Shown: one piece after another, positions 14,116 through 21,248 of the stretch
Layout of the letters: the number at the start of each line of letters is the position of its first letter
Numbering within the stretch: position 1 is the stretch's first letter
DNA from: Lawsonibacter sp.
Lineage (GTDB): Bacteria > Bacillota > Clostridia > Oscillospirales > Oscillospiraceae
DNA: 21,248 nt
Assembly: GCA_020025455.1 (NCBI GenBank)
Contig: JAHHSC010000012.1
Coordinates: 1-21,248 of the forward strand
Direction: 5' to 3'
Position numbers and translations under genes: made by a program
The notes under the pieces: generated by a model
Databases searched by the model: none
What the model was told of the DNA's origin: nothing
The model's input: the letters and a program-made list of their open reading frames with translations, nothing else

Positions 14116-14171
14116 GCATCTGCGAAAAAATGAGAAGCCCGTCGAACCGGGCAGAAACGAGAGGAAAACGC

Positions 14172-14765
14172 ATGGTATTTCAGAAAAAAGCCGGCGGGGC
14201 CAGCTGGATCGTGGTCTGCCTGGGCAACCCCGGCGACCAGTACGAGAACACCCGCCACAACGTGGGCTTTATGGTGGCCGATGAGCTGGCCGAGCGCCAG
14301 AATGCCCCCATCCAGAAGCTGAAGTTCAAGGCCCTGACCAATATCCTCACCATTTCCGGGGAAAAGGTGCTGGTTATGAAGCCTGTGACCTACATGAACC
14401 TGAGCGGCGAGGCCGTCCGCCAGGCGGTGGACTTTTATAAAATCCCCGCCGACCATGTGCTGGTGGTGTCCGATGACACCGCTCTGGCCGTGGGCCGCCT
14501 CCGCATCCGCGGAAAAGGCTCTGCGGGCGGGCATAACGGCCTGAAAAACATCATTCTCCACCTGGGAACGGATCAGTTCCCCCGTGTCCGCGTGGGTGTG
14601 GGGGAGAAGCCCCACCCCGACTACGATATGGCCGACTGGGTGCTGGGCAAGTTCCAGGGGGAGGACAAAAAGGCCATTGATGCCGCCGTGGGCCGCGCCG
14701 CCGATGCCATCGAGTGCATCCTCCGGGACGGCCTGGATAAGGGCATGAACCGCTTCAACGGCTGA
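14172..14765 (+). CDS. pth: Peptidyl-tRNA hydrolase
   Basis: Pth cleaves the ester bond of peptidyl-tRNAs that drop off the ribosome and so recycles tRNA. The active-site segment is GNPGDQYENTRHNVGF (18-33) with Asn19 and catalytic His29. Further family motifs are MKPVTYMNLSG (69-79) and SDDTALAVGRLRIRGKGSAG (100-119) with catalytic Asp101, followed by GHNG. The usual Pro after the DD-x-x-L is an Ala here, a mild variation. The 197-residue length is normal, with about ten extra residues before the first strand. I use ATG 14172 because AGAGG lies nine bases upstream and earlier in-frame starts have no ribosome binding site. mfd follows after 67 bp with no promoter visible, so the two are probably co-transcribed, as in many Firmicutes. 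Confidence 0.95.
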   Translation: MVFQKKAGGASWIVVCLGNPGDQYENTRHNVGFMVADELAERQNAPIQKLKFKALTNILTISGEKVLVMKPVTYMNLSGEAVRQAVDFYKIPADHVLVVSDDTALAVGRLRIRGKGSAGGHNGLKNIILHLGTDQFPRVRVGVGEKPHPDYDMADWVLGKFQGEDKKAIDAAVGRAADAIECILRDGLDKGMNRFNG

Positions 14766-14832
14766 TCGTATCATCGGGGGGAGTGCCGCCCGAATAAGAA
14801 CCATCCACCGCACCGCGAAAGGAGTATCTGCC

Positions 14833-17800
14833 ATGAAATTGCTCACCGCCGCCCTGAACCGGCTGCCCGAATTCCAACAGCTGGTCCAGGCCATCGAGGG
14901 CGGCCGCAGTCCTGCGGCTCTGTCCGGCGTCGCCGCCATCCACCGCGCCCATATTGCAGCTGGTTTGGCTCTCATCACCGAACGCCCGGTGGTGGTGCTC
15001 TGCGCCGATGAGGGGGAGGGGGAGCGGCTCTGTAAGGACCTGGCCGCCTTTTCCGGTGTGCCGGTGCCCATGCTGACCAGCCGGGCCTTCACCTTCCACA
15101 ATGCCGCCACCGTGTCCCACCAGTGGCAGCACAGCCGCCTGTCCCTTCTGCGGCGCCTGTCCCAGGGGGAGCTGCCCCTGATGGTGGCCTCGGTGGAGGG
15201 GATGCTCCAGCGGACCATGCCCCCTGAGACGCTGGAGGCGTGCACGCTCCATCTAAGCGTGGGGGACAGCGTGGACCTAAACGAGCTGACCGATAAGCTC
15301 ACCCAGGCCGGCTATATCCGGGGGGAGCAGGTGGAGGGTGTGGGTCAGTTTGCCCTGCGCGGCGGGATTTTGGACCTATTTTCTCCCGGTATGGACCAGC
15401 CGGTGCGCGTGGAGTTCTTCGGTGACGAGGTGGACGCCATGGGGCAGTTCGACCCGGAGAGCCAGCGCCGCACCCAGAACATCACCGAGACACGCGTTCT
15501 GCCCGCCGCCGAGGTGCTGCCCCGGCTTTCACCGGGCGGATTGATGGGGCTGGGGGACAAACTGCGAACCATGGCCGAGAAGGCCGCGAAAAACGGGAAG
15601 AAGGACCTGACCGCCACCCTGGAGCAGGACCGGGAGGCCCTGATGGAGGGCCGCTCCTTCCCGGCGGTGGACCGGTATCTGCCCATCATCTACCCGGAGG
15701 CGGCCACCGCCGCCGATTACCTGCCCCCGGAGGCCTGCGTGGTGTTCTCCGAGTGCTCCCGCATCAGCGACCGGGCCAAGACCTACCAGTGGCAGATGGA
15801 CCAGGACGTGACCGCCCTGCTGGAGCGGGGGGAGCTGGACCCGGCCTGCACCGGGCTGACCCGCACCTTTTCCCAGCTGTGCGCCCGCCTGGAGGACTGG
15901 CCGGTGGTCTATCTGGACTCCTTCACCATGTCCAGCTACCCCGCCCGACCCAAGGTGCTGCTGTCCCTCCTATCCAAGCAGCTGCCCTCCTTCGGCGGCA
16001 GCCTGGAGACGGCGGTCCAGGATCTGACCCACTACCAGCACCAGGGCTTTGCGTCCCTGGTGCTGGTGTCCGGCGAGCAGCGGGCGTTGGATTTGCAGGC
16101 CATGCTCCGGGAACGGAAGGTCAAGTCCGCGGTGGACTTCCGCTGTGAGGCCCTGCCCCAGCCGGGACAGACGGTCATTACCGTGGGCGGCCTGTCCGCC
16201 GGTATGGAGTACCCGGACATCCGCCTGGCGGTGCTCACCGAGGGCGGCCGGGTGGGGCTCAAGAAGCCCAAACCGAAAAAAGCCGCCACCAACCGCCAGA
16301 AATTGAAGTCCTTCACCGACCTGACCCCCGGCGACCTGGTGGTCCACGAGCACCACGGCGTGGGCCGGTATGTGGGCATGGTGAAGATGAAGGTGGACGG
16401 GGCCGATAAGGACTACATCAAAATCGCCTACGCCGGGACCGATGAGCTCTATGTCCCCGCCGACCGCATGGACATGGTGAGCAAGTACATCGGCGGGGGC
16501 GAGGACGGCAACGCCACCCGGAAGCTCAACCGTCTGGGCGGAACCGAGTGGGAGAAGAGCAAGTCCAAGGCAAAGAAAGCCGTGCAGGACCTGGCCAAGG
16601 GCCTCATCCAGCTCTACGCCCAGCGTCAGCGCCAGCCCGGCTATGCCTTTTCGCCCGACTCCCCCTGGCAGCAGGAGTTTGAGGACCAGTTTGAATATAC
16701 CGAGACGGATGACCAGCTGCGCTGCATCCGGGAGATCAAGGACGACATGGAGCGGCCCATCCCCATGGACCGGCTGCTGTGCGGCGATGTGGGCTACGGC
16801 AAGACCGAGGTGGCCTTCCGGGCCATTATGAAGTGCGTGCTAGACGGCAAGCAGGCCGCCATCCTGGTCCCCACCACCGTACTGGCCCGCCAGCACTACC
16901 TGTCCGCCCTGCGCCGGTTTGCCCGGTATCCGGTGACCATCGACGTAGTGTCCCGGTTCCGCACCCCCGCCCAGATGAAGGAGACCCTCAGGCGGGTGGA
17001 GCAGGGCCAGGTGGACATCCTCATCGGCACCCACCGGCTCTTTAACAAGGACGTGGCGTTCAAGGACCTGGGCCTGCTGGTGGTGGACGAGGAGCAGCGC
17101 TTCGGCGTCCAGCACAAGGAGCGGCTGAAGGAGCAGTTCAAGCAGGTGGACGTACTCACCCTGTCCGCCACCCCCATCCCCAGAACGCTGAACATGGCCC
17201 TCAGCGGCATCCGGGATATGTCCACTCTGGAGGAGCCGCCCTCCGACCGCCTGCCCGTCCAGACCTATGTGCTGGAACACGACTGGGGGGTCATCGGGGA
17301 CGCCATGCGCCGGGAGCTGGAGCGCGGCGGTCAGGTCTATTACCTCCACAACCGGGTGGACTCCATCGACTCCACCGCCCGCCGCATCCAGGACCTGCTG
17401 GGCGAGGACGCGGCGGTGGGGGTGGCCCACGGCAAGATGACACAGGAGGCCATCGACGATGTGATGAGCCGCATGACCGACGGCGAGCTGAACGTGCTGG
17501 TGTGCACCACCATCATCGAGACGGGCATCGACCTGCCCAACGCCAACACCCTCATCATCGAGGACGCAGACCAGCTGGGTCTGGCCCAGCTCCACCAGAT
17601 CCGGGGCCGTGTGGGCCGTTCCAACCGCCGCGCCTACGCCTACCTGACCTACCGCCGCGGCAAGGCCCTCACCGAAGTGGCCTCCAAGCGGCTGGGGGCC
17701 ATCCGGGAGTTTGCCGAGTTTGGCTCCGGCTTCAAGATCGCCATGCGCGATTTGGAGATCCGGGGCGCGGGCAACGTGCTGGGGCCGGAGCAGTCCGGGT

Positions 17801-18336
17801 TCATGCTGTCGGTGGGCTATGATATGTACCTAAAGCTGCTGGAGGAGGCGGTCCTGACCGAACAGGGCCTGCCTGTGCCGGTGAAAACCGAGTGTGCCGC
17901 CAATCTCAGTGTGTCGGCCTCCATCCCGGACCGGTATGTGCCGGCCGCCGAGCAGAGGATGGATCTCTACCGCCGCATTGCCGCCATCCGCTCCGAGGAG
18001 GACGCCGACGACCTGGTGGACGAGCTGCTGGACCGGTACGGCGAGCCGCCAAGACCGGTGAACAACCTCATCTCCGTGGCGCTGCTCCGGGCTGACGCCG
18101 CCAAGGCGGACATCACCGACATCGACCAGCGCAACGGCGCGCTGCTGCTCACCGTGCCTAAGTTTGATTTGCAGCAGGTGTCCAAGCTGGCGGGCGGGGC
18201 CAAATATAAGGGCCGTCTGCTGTTTTCCGCCGGGGAGAAGCCCTATCTCTCCCTGAAGCTGCGGAAGGGGGAGGACCCCCTCCGGGCCGCCCGCACCCTG
18301 GTCACAGACTACGCCAACGGACTGGAGCGGGAGTAA
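14833..18336 (+). CDS. mfd: Transcription-repair coupling factor
   Basis: Mfd removes RNA polymerase stalled at DNA lesions and recruits the UvrABC excision machinery. The 1167-residue length is full size. The N-terminal third resembles UvrB domains 1a, 2 and 1b and would bind UvrA. The RNA-polymerase-interacting domain starts near residue 494 (DLTPGDLVVHEHHGVGRYVG). The RecG-like motor has Walker A GDVGYGKTE near 650 and the DEEQ box VVDEEQRFG near 750. The translocation motif region is LAQLHQIRGRVGRSNRRAY near 917-935. The C-terminal TRCF domain follows from about 1010. The ATG has AAAGGAG ten bases upstream. Downstream the isomerase gene has its own likely promoter. I see no disruption and no missing key motif. 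Confidence 0.97.
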   Translation: MKLLTAALNRLPEFQQLVQAIEGGRSPAALSGVAAIHRAHIAAGLALITERPVVVLCADEGEGERLCKDLAAFSGVPVPMLTSRAFTFHNAATVSHQWQHSRLSLLRRLSQGELPLMVASVEGMLQRTMPPETLEACTLHLSVGDSVDLNELTDKLTQAGYIRGEQVEGVGQFALRGGILDLFSPGMDQPVRVEFFGDEVDAMGQFDPESQRRTQNITETRVLPAAEVLPRLSPGGLMGLGDKLRTMAEKAAKNGKKDLTATLEQDREALMEGRSFPAVDRYLPIIYPEAATAADYLPPEACVVFSECSRISDRAKTYQWQMDQDVTALLERGELDPACTGLTRTFSQLCARLEDWPVVYLDSFTMSSYPARPKVLLSLLSKQLPSFGGSLETAVQDLTHYQHQGFASLVLVSGEQRALDLQAMLRERKVKSAVDFRCEALPQPGQTVITVGGLSAGMEYPDIRLAVLTEGGRVGLKKPKPKKAATNRQKLKSFTDLTPGDLVVHEHHGVGRYVGMVKMKVDGADKDYIKIAYAGTDELYVPADRMDMVSKYIGGGEDGNATRKLNRLGGTEWEKSKSKAKKAVQDLAKGLIQLYAQRQRQPGYAFSPDSPWQQEFEDQFEYTETDDQLRCIREIKDDMERPIPMDRLLCGDVGYGKTEVAFRAIMKCVLDGKQAAILVPTTVLARQHYLSALRRFARYPVTIDVVSRFRTPAQMKETLRRVEQGQVDILIGTHRLFNKDVAFKDLGLLVVDEEQRFGVQHKERLKEQFKQVDVLTLSATPIPRTLNMALSGIRDMSTLEEPPSDRLPVQTYVLEHDWGVIGDAMRRELERGGQVYYLHNRVDSIDSTARRIQDLLGEDAAVGVAHGKMTQEAIDDVMSRMTDGELNVLVCTTIIETGIDLPNANTLIIEDADQLGLAQLHQIRGRVGRSNRRAYAYLTYRRGKALTEVASKRLGAIREFAEFGSGFKIAMRDLEIRGAGNVLGPEQSGFMLSVGYDMYLKLLEEAVLTEQGLPVPVKTECAANLSVSASIPDRYVPAAEQRMDLYRRIAAIRSEEDADDLVDELLDRYGEPPRPVNNLISVALLRADAAKADITDIDQRNGALLLTVPKFDLQQVSKLAGGAKYKGRLLFSAGEKPYLSLKLRKGEDPLRAARTLVTDYANGLERE

Positions 18337-18340
18337 AATC

Positions 18341-18369
18341 TTGCCCTCGGAGCCAAAACGTGGTATGAT
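18341..18369 (+). promoter_or_regulatory. Probable promoter of the peptidyl-prolyl isomerase gene
   Basis: TTGCCC (18341-18346) and TATGAT (18364-18369) are 17 bases apart, starting four bases after the mfd stop. The -35 box is only moderate, so read-through from mfd may also contribute. The leader would be about 40 nt. Confidence 0.6.
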
Positions 18370-18413
18370 GACACTGTTTTCGTTTAAAACACAGATGGAA
18401 AGGAACTATACCT

Positions 18414-19673
18414 ATGACCATGTTTAAGAGATGCGCCGCTTTGGCATTGGCCATGACCATGGCGGTGGGGCTGCTCACCGGCTGCGGCAAGAAGGACGAC
18501 GGGGAGAGCTCCAGCTCCAGCTCCTCCCAGATTTCCGCGGTGGAACCGATGGATTTGAGTAATGTGACCGACCCCTACCTGGCCACCGCCGGGATCGCCG
18601 GCGACACCGTGGTGGCCAAGGTGGGCGAATATGAGCTCACCGCGGCCGACCTGCTCCACTGGCTGGACGGCGGCATCCAGATGTATCTGAGCCAGATGGC
18701 GGTCTACGGGATCAGCGAGATCCCCTGGGACGCCGATACCCAGAGCGGAAGCCCGGCCGAGATGTTCCGAAAGGCCGCCCTGGATACGGCCGCCTTCTAC
18801 CGCCTGATCCCCGAGGTGGCAAAGCAGGAGGGTCTGGAGGTCCCCCAGGAGGCCAAGGACTTCCTGGAGCAGGACCTGGCCAAGACCAAGGAGCAGCTGG
18901 GCGGGGAGGACGGCCTGAAGCTGCTGCTGTGGCACCAGCTCAGCGACGAGGGGCAGTACCGCCGCTTTTTTGAGGCGGGCACGCTCTACCAGGCCATGAT
19001 GGACCGCTGGTACGGCCCGAAGAGCGATGCCTACCCCACCGATGCCCAGGTGCTGGCCTTTGCCCAGGACGAGCTGGGCATGTACCGGGCCAAGCACATC
19101 CTGCTGGCCACCCAGGACGTGCAGAGCCAGGAGGCCCTGGATGAGGCCGCCTGCAAGGAGAAAAAGGCCAAGGCCGACGACATTCTGGCTCAGATCCGGG
19201 CCGCTGCCGACCCCGTGGCCAAGTTCGATGAGCTGATGAAGGCCAACTCCGAGGACCCCGGCCTGGCCCAGGCCCCCGATGGCTATGACACCATGAAGGG
19301 CCAGATGGTGCCCGAGTTCGAGAATGCCGCTCTGGCCCTGAAGGACGGGGAGATCAGCGACGTGGTGGAGAGCGAGGTCGGCTACCACATCATCATGCGC
19401 CTGCCCCTGAAGGACCTGGAGCCGGTGCGCGGCGAGCTGGTGAACCGGCTGATGCAAAAGCGCGTGGACGAATGGCTGAAGGAAAACCCCGTGGAGACCA
19501 CCGAGGCCTTTGACAAGATCGACGTGAAGGACTTCTGGGAGAAGATGCAGTCGTTCCGTGCCGGTGTGACCGAGCAGATGCAGGCCAAGCAGGCCGAGCT
19601 GGAGGCCGCCAAGCCCGACCAGTCCCAGCCCGATGCGTCCAAGGCAGACCAGCCCCAGTCCGAAGGCAAGTAA
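18414..19673 (+). CDS. Parvulin-type peptidyl-prolyl cis-trans isomerase lipoprotein (PrsA/SurA-like)
   Basis: This 419-residue protein is predicted to be anchored outside the membrane, where it would help secreted proteins fold. It has a lipoprotein signal peptide with lipobox LLTGC (Cys24), followed by a Gly-Lys-Lys-Asp-Asp stretch and a run of seven Ser. Residues of about 60-215 form a helical SurA-N-like chaperone region. The rotamase domain lies near 222-330: it begins YRAKHILLAT, contains KGQMVPEFENAALALKDGEI and ends VGYHIIMRLPL. The C-terminal tail from about 380 is rich in Gln, Ala, Pro, Asp and Lys and looks disordered. The ATG at 18414 has AAGGAA eight bases upstream; a second ATG two codons later is less well spaced. 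The gene ends at a strong terminator. Which secreted proteins it serves is unknown. Confidence 0.92.
   Translation: MTMFKRCAALALAMTMAVGLLTGCGKKDDGESSSSSSSQISAVEPMDLSNVTDPYLATAGIAGDTVVAKVGEYELTAADLLHWLDGGIQMYLSQMAVYGISEIPWDADTQSGSPAEMFRKAALDTAAFYRLIPEVAKQEGLEVPQEAKDFLEQDLAKTKEQLGGEDGLKLLLWHQLSDEGQYRRFFEAGTLYQAMMDRWYGPKSDAYPTDAQVLAFAQDELGMYRAKHILLATQDVQSQEALDEAACKEKKAKADDILAQIRAAADPVAKFDELMKANSEDPGLAQAPDGYDTMKGQMVPEFENAALALKDGEISDVVESEVGYHIIMRLPLKDLEPVRGELVNRLMQKRVDEWLKENPVETTEAFDKIDVKDFWEKMQSFRAGVTEQMQAKQAELEAAKPDQSQPDASKADQPQSEGK
18507..18524 (+). repeat. Hexanucleotide repeat (AGCTCC x3) encoding poly-Ser
   Basis: Three perfect AGCTCC units in tandem, followed by TCC, encode the Ser run just after the lipid-anchored Cys of the isomerase. 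Because the unit is two codons, gain or loss would keep the frame and change only linker length. Confidence 0.6.
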
Positions 19674-19683
19674 AATAGACGAG

Positions 19684-19717
19684 CGCCCCCTGAACCGCCG
19701 GTTCAGGGGGCGTTTTT
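19684..19717 (+). terminator. Terminator of the isomerase gene
   Basis: A perfect 13-bp stem (arms CGCCCCCTGAACC and GGTTCAGGGGGCG, 3-base loop) is followed by five T. It starts about 10 bp after the stop codon. Confidence 0.93.
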
Positions 19718-19726
19718 GCCGATATA

Positions 19727-19759
19727 GGAAAAGGCCCCCGGCTTTTTTAGAGCCGGGGG
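19727..19759 (-). terminator. Terminator of ileS
   Basis: On the minus strand CCCCCGGCT and AGCCGGGGG form a 9-bp stem with a 7-base loop, followed by CCTTTTCC. It lies about 35 bp after the ileS stop. Together with the hairpin at 19684-19717 it separates the two convergent genes. Confidence 0.8.
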
Positions 19760-19794
19760 TCTTGCTTTGGCAGATAGACGGGGGAGTGGGGAGC

Positions 19795-21248
19795 TTAGTT
19801 CTCCTCCAGAGCGGGCAGACCGGCCACCACCTTGGCGCAGCGGGGGCACAGGCCGTCGGCGTGATCGGTGACGGAGTGCTTCCAGCAGCGGGGGCACTTG
19901 GTGCCGCGGGCCTCGGACACCAGCACGCGGACACCCGCCAGAGCGGTCTCAGCGGCCTGGGCGTACAGCGCGGCGTCCTCGGTGACCTCCACGTCAGAGA
20001 CGATGAACAGATCGGCCCAGTCCTTCTCAAAGGCGGCCTTGGTCAGAGCCAGATTGCTCTCGGCCACGGGCTTATCGGTGACCAGGGTGACATGGGCCTC
20101 CAGGCTCTTGCCCACCTTCTTCTCGGAGCGGGCGGCCTCCAGGGCCACGTTCACGCTGTCACGCAGCTGCTCCAGCACGCCCCAGCGGAGCATGGCGGCC
20201 TCGTCCAGGGCATACTCGGTGAAGGGCTGGTTCATCTGGTTGAGCACCACATTGCGTACATCGTCCCCGGTGCGGTGGGGCATGGCCAGCCAGATCTCAT
20301 CGCAGGTGAAGGCCAGGATGGGGGCAAAGAGCTTGGTGATGGTGTCCAGGATCAGCCACAGGGCGGTCTGGGCGGAGCGGCGGCTCAGGCCGTCCTTTTC
20401 GTCGCAGTACAGACGGTCCTTGATGATGTCCAGATAGAAGGAGGAGAGGTCCACCACGCAGAAGTCGTTGATGGCGTGGGAGACGGAGTGGAACTCGTAG
20501 TTATCGTAGGCGGTGAAGCACTTCTGGATGAGGGCGTTCAGGCGGGTGACGGCCCAGCGGTCCAGCTCCAGCATCTCCTCGGGCTTGACCAGGTTGTTGG
20601 GGTCAAAGCCGTTCAGGTTGCCCAGGCAGTAGCGGGCGGTGTTGCGGAACTTCAGGTAGTTCTGGCTCAGCTGCTTGAAGATCTTGTCGGAGCAGCGCAC
20701 GTCCACGTGGTAGTCGGCGGAACCGGCCCACAGACGGAGCAGATCGGCGCCGTACTTCTGGATGACCTCGGCGGGATCGACGCCGTTGCCCAGGGACTTG
20801 TGCATGGCGCGGCCCTCGCCGTCCACGGTCCAGCCGTGGGTGACGCACTCCTTGAAGGGGGCGCCCTTGCCCAGTGCGCCCACAGCGGTCAGCAGGGCGG
20901 CCTGGAACCAGCCGCGGTACTGGTCAAGACCCTCGATATACATGGTGGCGGGCCAGAACCCCTGGCAGCGCTGCATGGCGGAGTAGTGGGTGGAGCCGGA
21001 GTCGAACCAGCCGTCCAGGGTGTCCTCCTCCTTGCGGAAGCCGTGGCTCTTGCCGCAGTGGGGGCAGACGAAGTCCTTGGGCAGGATCTCAGAGGCCTCC
21101 AGCTCGTACCAGGCGTTGGAGCCCTTCTCGGCAAAGAGCTTGCTGACGGCCTCGATGGTCTCGTCGGTGCAGATGGGCTTGCCGCACTCCTCGCAGTAGA
21201 ACACGGGGATGGGCAGACCCCAGCGGCGCTGACGGCTGATGCACCAGT
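19795..21248 (-). CDS. ileS: Isoleucyl-tRNA synthetase, C-terminal part (runs off the window)
   Basis: IleRS charges tRNA-Ile with isoleucine in the cytoplasm. Only about 484 C-terminal residues are in the window; the reading frame is open to the right edge, where it reads WCISRQRRWGLPIP, the typical class I segment. Then come a zinc-type CEECGKP and CPHCGK pair, and TLDGWFDSGSTHYSAM of the catalytic core. The KMSKS loop reads AMHKSLGNGVDP, a variant in which the first Lys is Ala and the first Ser is His; the second Lys-Ser is kept. The anticodon-binding domain follows, and the protein ends in a zinc ribbon with CPRCWKH and CPRCAKV. The full protein would be over 900 residues, so more than 1.3 kb of the gene lies outside. 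There is no sign of damage. Confidence 0.96.
   Translation of the reverse strand, partial: WCISRQRRWGLPIPVFYCEECGKPICTDETIEAVSKLFAEKGSNAWYELEASEILPKDFVCPHCGKSHGFRKEEDTLDGWFDSGSTHYSAMQRCQGFWPATMYIEGLDQYRGWFQAALLTAVGALGKGAPFKECVTHGWTVDGEGRAMHKSLGNGVDPAEVIQKYGADLLRLWAGSADYHVDVRCSDKIFKQLSQNYLKFRNTARYCLGNLNGFDPNNLVKPEEMLELDRWAVTRLNALIQKCFTAYDNYEFHSVSHAINDFCVVDLSSFYLDIIKDRLYCDEKDGLSRRSAQTALWLILDTITKLFAPILAFTCDEIWLAMPHRTGDDVRNVVLNQMNQPFTEYALDEAAMLRWGVLEQLRDSVNVALEAARSEKKVGKSLEAHVTLVTDKPVAESNLALTKAAFEKDWADLFIVSDVEVTEDAALYAQAAETALAGVRVLVSEARGTKCPRCWKHSVTDHADGLCPRCAKVVAGLPALEEN

Noticed and set aside
18384..20030. 548-codon minus-strand open frame opposite the isomerase gene
   Set aside because: It crosses two terminators and the ileS 3' end and is a shadow of the lipoprotein gene; composition is Gly/Leu/His/Gln-biased.

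Overview
The window looks like chromosomal DNA from a GC-rich, Gram-positive anaerobe of the class Clostridia, most likely a gut Oscillospiraceae of the Flavonifractor/Pseudoflavonifractor/Lawsonibacter kind. This is inferred from the proteins (BMP-type purine ABC transporter, Clostridium-like thiolase, Firmicutes prs-pth-mfd cluster, lipoproteins with Gram-positive-style lipoboxes), from strong GGAGG ribosome binding sites, and from sigma-A-like promoters. I see no rRNA, tRNA, CRISPR array, insertion sequence or phage gene. The content is mostly ordinary core metabolism and information processing.

Layout. (1) 1-5829, minus strand: a purine salvage and uptake operon read in the order xpt (xanthine phosphoribosyltransferase), BMP-family substrate-binding lipoprotein, double-domain ATPase, permease, permease. 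The last three overlap by 4 bp each. A hairpin terminator and a parS-like palindrome lie between the lipoprotein and the ATPase gene. (2) 5830-6307: AT-rich intergenic DNA without a convincing gene, ending in two strong hairpins, one of which only makes sense as a plus-strand terminator. (3) 6308-7567, minus: acetyl-CoA acetyltransferase (thiolase) with its own promoter. (4) 7568-7861: divergent promoter region with a clear inverted-repeat operator. (5) 7862-11029, plus: a YtrA-type GntR regulator, an ABC ATPase and a large permease in a tightly coupled operon. (6) 11207-12641, plus: a PAP2-family membrane phosphatase and an HD-domain hydrolase, each with a terminator after it. (7) 12697-19673, plus: prs behind a long structured leader, then pth, mfd and a parvulin-type peptidyl-prolyl isomerase lipoprotein. 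(8) 19795 to the right edge, minus: the C-terminal part of isoleucyl-tRNA synthetase, convergent with the isomerase gene.

How the genes work together. The left operon would import purine nucleosides or related compounds and recycle xanthine to XMP using PRPP, and prs in the same window makes PRPP. The prs-pth-mfd order resembles that of other Firmicutes. The ytr-like operon is probably autoregulated through the inverted repeat just downstream of its -10 box; its substrate is unknown. No clearly new multi-gene system is visible. The signals most worth checking are the 5' leader of prs, the orphan plus-strand terminator at 6151-6194 with the AT-rich DNA before it, the parS-like site at 3801-3816, and the roughly 30-residue insertion in the thiolase.
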